This document shows positions 35,099 through 37,324 of a stretch of DNA of 37,324 nucleotides, piece after piece. Made by a program: the position numbers and the translations under genes. Numbering within the stretch: the first letter of the stretch is position 1; the number at the start of each line of letters is the position of its first letter. Where the stretch lies: NCBI GenBank assembly GCA_902627575.1, contig CACOJQ010000012.1:1-37324 (forward strand), read 5' to 3'. This DNA comes from an uncultured Bacteroidota bacterium (GTDB lineage: Bacteria > Bacteroidota > Bacteroidia > Flavobacteriales > BACL11). Below the pieces are notes generated by a model. It ran no database searches, was not told the origin of the DNA, and saw nothing but the letters and a program-made list of their open reading frames with translations.

Positions 35099-36808
35099 AT
35101 GAGATTTGTAATCATAATTTTAATAATAACATTTTTTCCATTAAAAAATTTGTCTCAAAACTACACATCTCCTTTAGATTTTAAATTATTATTGTCAGGT
35201 ACTTTTGGAGAACTAAGAAGTAATCATTTTCATGCGGGAATTGACTTCAAAACACAAGGTGTTGAAGGGCAAAATGTTAGATCTATTGCTGACGGATACA
35301 TTTCAAGAATAAAAGTATCTTCATGGGGATACGGTAAGGTAATTTATATCAATCACCCAGAAACTGGCCATACTTCTGTATATGCTCATTTAAGTTCATT
35401 TAATGAAACAATAGATCAATTTGTTAAAAATGAACACTATAAGAGAGAAAGTTTTGAGCTCGATTTATACCTCAAAAAAAATGAAATTAATGTTAAACAA
35501 GGAGAAATCATAGGACTTTCTGGAAATACTGGAGGTAGTAATGGTGCACACTTACATTTTGAAATCAGAGAAACAAACAACGCGCACCCAATTAATCCTT
35601 TGCAATATGATTTTGATGTAACTGATAATATTGCTCCAATCATTAAAAAAATTAAATTGTATGCAATAGACACAACACTAATTAATGGTTATAATTCAAG
35701 TAAAATATTGGATGTTAAGAAATTAGATGGAAAATACTTTTTAAATGAAAAAATAACAGTTAGTGGCAATTTTGCATTGGGTATTTTTACATATGATCAA
35801 TCTGATGGCGCCTACAACAAAAATGGAGTATATAGCATAAAACTCTATGTGGACAATGAAATTTATTACAGTTTTCAAGTAGATGAACTAAATTTTAATA
35901 CGACAAGGTTCATTAATGCTCACATAGATTATTGTGAAAAAATTGAGAATCAAATAAAATTTCATCGATGCCATAAACTTCCACACAACAAATTAAAAAA
36001 CTACAATAATTTGAAAAATAATGGAATTGTAAAATTTAATGACAGTTTAGTTCATAAAATAAGAATCGAAGTAAGTGATATATTTGGTAACATTTCTAAA
36101 TTAAATTTTGATATAAAGTCTACACCTCAAACTTTTGTAAATAAGTGTTTAATAAAAAAAGACTCTTTATCATCAAATATTTTATCAAAAAAATACTTTA
36201 ATTATAACACCCCAAATTTTTTTAAAAACAAAGATATTTATTTAAATATGGATGCATATTCTCTATACGAATCCATATTTTTTGAATATAGAAATTCTAT
36301 AAATCAAGATGAGGTATTCGGAAATATACATCACATTCACTACAATAATACACCAGTTCACAAACACTACACATTATCACTATCTGCAAGTGTACCAAAA
36401 TCACTTTTAACCAAAACATATATAGCAAAAACTGACAAAAAAGGAAAATATAAACACATTGGAGGAAAATGGAAAAATAATCAAATAACTACTAAAACAA
36501 GAGAGTTTGGAGATTTTTGTATTGTTTCCGATACCATAAATCCACAAATAATAGCTATTAATATTCACTCAAACAAAAAAATAACAAATCAAAAAACAAT
36601 AGATTTTAAAATAAAAGATAACGAAAGTGGTATTAAATCATTTAGAGGAGAAATTGATAATAAATGGATTTTAATGGACTATGATTACAAAACAAATCTT
36701 CTTCGTTATAAGATTGAAGATTTACAAAAAGGAGAACACGTGATTAATTTAAATGTGGTTGATAAATTAGGCAATAGCTCTAAGTTTGAAGCACAGTTTA
36801 CGTATTGA
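35099..36808 (+). CDS. Exported M23-family (LytM-type) peptidase
   Basis: The 569-residue protein has a signal peptide (MRFVIIILIITFFPLKNLS) and an M23 domain in its first third. Zinc ligands are in H-x-x-x-D (FHAGIDF near 46-52) and HLHFEIRE near 152-159, with the usual GYGKVIYINHP and TSVYAHLSSF between. The domain should cleave or bind peptidoglycan cross-links. A hydrophilic insert (FVKNEHYKRESFELDLYLKK) splits the domain. The remaining ~390 residues are beta-rich, without a named domain. A late IKDNESGIKSFRGEIDN region resembles Ig-like repeats. It has no T9SS tail. Its end overlaps the convergent arsC by 11 bp. Confidence 0.9.
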   Translation: MRFVIIILIITFFPLKNLSQNYTSPLDFKLLLSGTFGELRSNHFHAGIDFKTQGVEGQNVRSIADGYISRIKVSSWGYGKVIYINHPETGHTSVYAHLSSFNETIDQFVKNEHYKRESFELDLYLKKNEINVKQGEIIGLSGNTGGSNGAHLHFEIRETNNAHPINPLQYDFDVTDNIAPIIKKIKLYAIDTTLINGYNSSKILDVKKLDGKYFLNEKITVSGNFALGIFTYDQSDGAYNKNGVYSIKLYVDNEIYYSFQVDELNFNTTRFINAHIDYCEKIENQIKFHRCHKLPHNKLKNYNNLKNNGIVKFNDSLVHKIRIEVSDIFGNISKLNFDIKSTPQTFVNKCLIKKDSLSSNILSKKYFNYNTPNFFKNKDIYLNMDAYSLYESIFFEYRNSINQDEVFGNIHHIHYNNTPVHKHYTLSLSASVPKSLLTKTYIAKTDKKGKYKHIGGKWKNNQITTKTREFGDFCIVSDTINPQIIAINIHSNKKITNQKTIDFKIKDNESGIKSFRGEIDNKWILMDYDYKTNLLRYKIEDLQKGEHVINLNVVDKLGNSSKFEAQFTY

Positions 36809-37214
36809 TTATTTTATCTTTAAAAAAATTAAAAAAATATTTTTTTAATTCATCCCTAACTTTTCGATATACTTCTAATTGTTCAGTTTCAGTACCAGTT
36901 GCATTTGCTGGATCTAAAAAACTTTGATGTATAAGCTTTTTAGCCTTCGGATATACAGGACATATTTCTTTTGCATTATCACAAACAGTAAAAACAAAAT
37001 CGAAATTTACATAATCATATTCTGTAGCAGAATTAGATTTATTTTTAGAAATATCAATACCTATTTCGCGCATAACACGAATTGCTAATGGATTTACTGG
37101 TTCAGGTTTAGTTCCTGCACTATAAATTTCAAAATTTTTAAAATATTCTTTTAATAAACCATCAGCCATTTGTGAACGACATGAATTTCCAGTACAAAGT
37201 ATTAGTATTTTCAT
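36798..37214 (-). CDS. arsC: ArsC-type low-molecular-weight phosphatase/arsenate reductase
   Basis: The 138-residue protein has the phosphatase loop C7-TGNSC-R13-S and the DP motif D101-P (SFLDPA). Cysteines C78 and C85 (VCDNAKEIC) have the spacing of thioredoxin-coupled ArsC (C10, C82 and C89 in pI258). All three redox cysteines are present, so arsenate reduction is likelier than tyrosine phosphatase activity. No arsR, arsB or acr3 gene is adjacent. The start lies 1 bp after the stop of a MORN-repeat gene, so the two are probably cotranscribed. Its 3' end overlaps the M23 gene by 11 bp. Confidence 0.9.
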   Translation of the reverse strand: MKILILCTGNSCRSQMADGLLKEYFKNFEIYSAGTKPEPVNPLAIRVMREIGIDISKNKSNSATEYDYVNFDFVFTVCDNAKEICPVYPKAKKLIHQSFLDPANATGTETEQLEVYRKVRDELKKYFFNFFKDKIINT

Positions 37215-37215
37215 A

Positions 37216-37324
37216 TTAAAATTGTTCTAATAACTTATCATCTTTCCAAACCCCATTTTTTAATGACCCATCATTACAAATTAAGACACCACTCCCATAT
37301 CTTTTATCATTAATCCATTTACCT
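37216..37324 (-). CDS. MORN-repeat protein, C-terminal fragment
   Basis: The 5' part lies beyond the right edge. The last 35 codons read GKWINDKRYGSGVL and DGSLKNGVWKDDKLLEQF before TAA at 37218-37216. This is one MORN repeat (G-x-W-x-x-x-x-x-x-G-x-G) plus the start of a second. MORN repeats bind lipids or proteins. The gene ends 1 bp before arsC. I translated it by hand. Confidence 0.65.
   Translation of the reverse strand, partial: GKWINDKRYGSGVLICNDGSLKNGVWKDDKLLEQF

Noticed and set aside
1..37324. Mobile element, CRISPR array or defence island
   Set aside because: No transposase, integrase, terminal repeats, spaced direct repeats or defence-type domains were seen. Gene content is chromosomal and collinear.

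Overview
The window is very AT-rich (roughly 30% GC by eye) chromosomal DNA from a member of the Bacteroidota, most likely a marine-type Flavobacteriia. This rests on four observations. Most genes lack Shine-Dalgarno sites but carry the Bacteroidota -7 promoter box TAnnTTTG just upstream. Several proteins end in type IX secretion (T9SS) sorting domains. PD40/OmpA proteins of PorE type are present. The gene sets are typical of the phylum (ddl next to PASTA and rluD; zapA, a 6S-like RNA and rny). Genes are tightly packed with many 1-14 bp overlaps. I see no IS element, phage, CRISPR array, tRNA or rRNA, and no gene-free stretch above 300 bp.

Layout. 1-1952 (-): a two-gene unit of a TPR protein followed by a PD40 protein cut by the window edge. 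2141-3240 (+): trmD-rplS. 3246-8956 (-): a four-gene coupled operon of aroC, a T9SS arylsulfotransferase-like protein, a dicarboxylate/amino-acid symporter and a PorE-like OmpA protein. 8982-10248 (+): hutI. 10250-11495 (-): an SPFH/prohibitin protein and a small secreted protein. 11576-16397 (-): dnaK, a strong terminator, then fabG and a VWA membrane protein from a new promoter. 16540-17553 (-): a DUF4249-like lipoprotein. 17607-21493 (+): a secreted LamG-coiled-coil-SPOR protein, panB and an RluA-type pseudouridine synthase. 21458-23899 (-): priA. 24017-25872 (+): a lipoprotein pair resembling MbnP and the dihaem peroxidase MbnH. 25931-27298 (+): a secreted M43 metalloprotease. 27379-31023 (-): a PASTA protein, a T9SS protein and rluD. 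31136-32663 (+): ddl and a SPOR membrane protein. 32678-34997 (-): a coiled-coil gene, zapA, a 6S-like RNA and rny. 35099-36808 (+): an M23 peptidase. 36798-37324 (-): the tail of a MORN-repeat gene, then an ArsC-type phosphatase.

Themes. Much of the window concerns the cell envelope: peptidoglycan synthesis, turnover and division (ddl, PASTA, two SPOR proteins, zapA, M23), T9SS export (three cargo-type C-termini and PorE-like scaffolds), and surface lipoproteins. The rest is housekeeping (trmD, rplS, aroC, fabG, dnaK, panB, priA, rny). The observations most worth pursuing are the MbnP/MbnH-like pair, a Cys-rich Asn-Tyr motif shared by three exported proteins, the 6S-like RNA beside zapA, the LamG-coil-SPOR protein, a set of -7 boxes only 4-6 bp from the start codon that predict leaderless mRNAs, and paired repeats upstream of dnaK. 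Several gene starts were moved from upstream TTG or ATG codons to internal ATGs because the -7 boxes and signal peptides require it.
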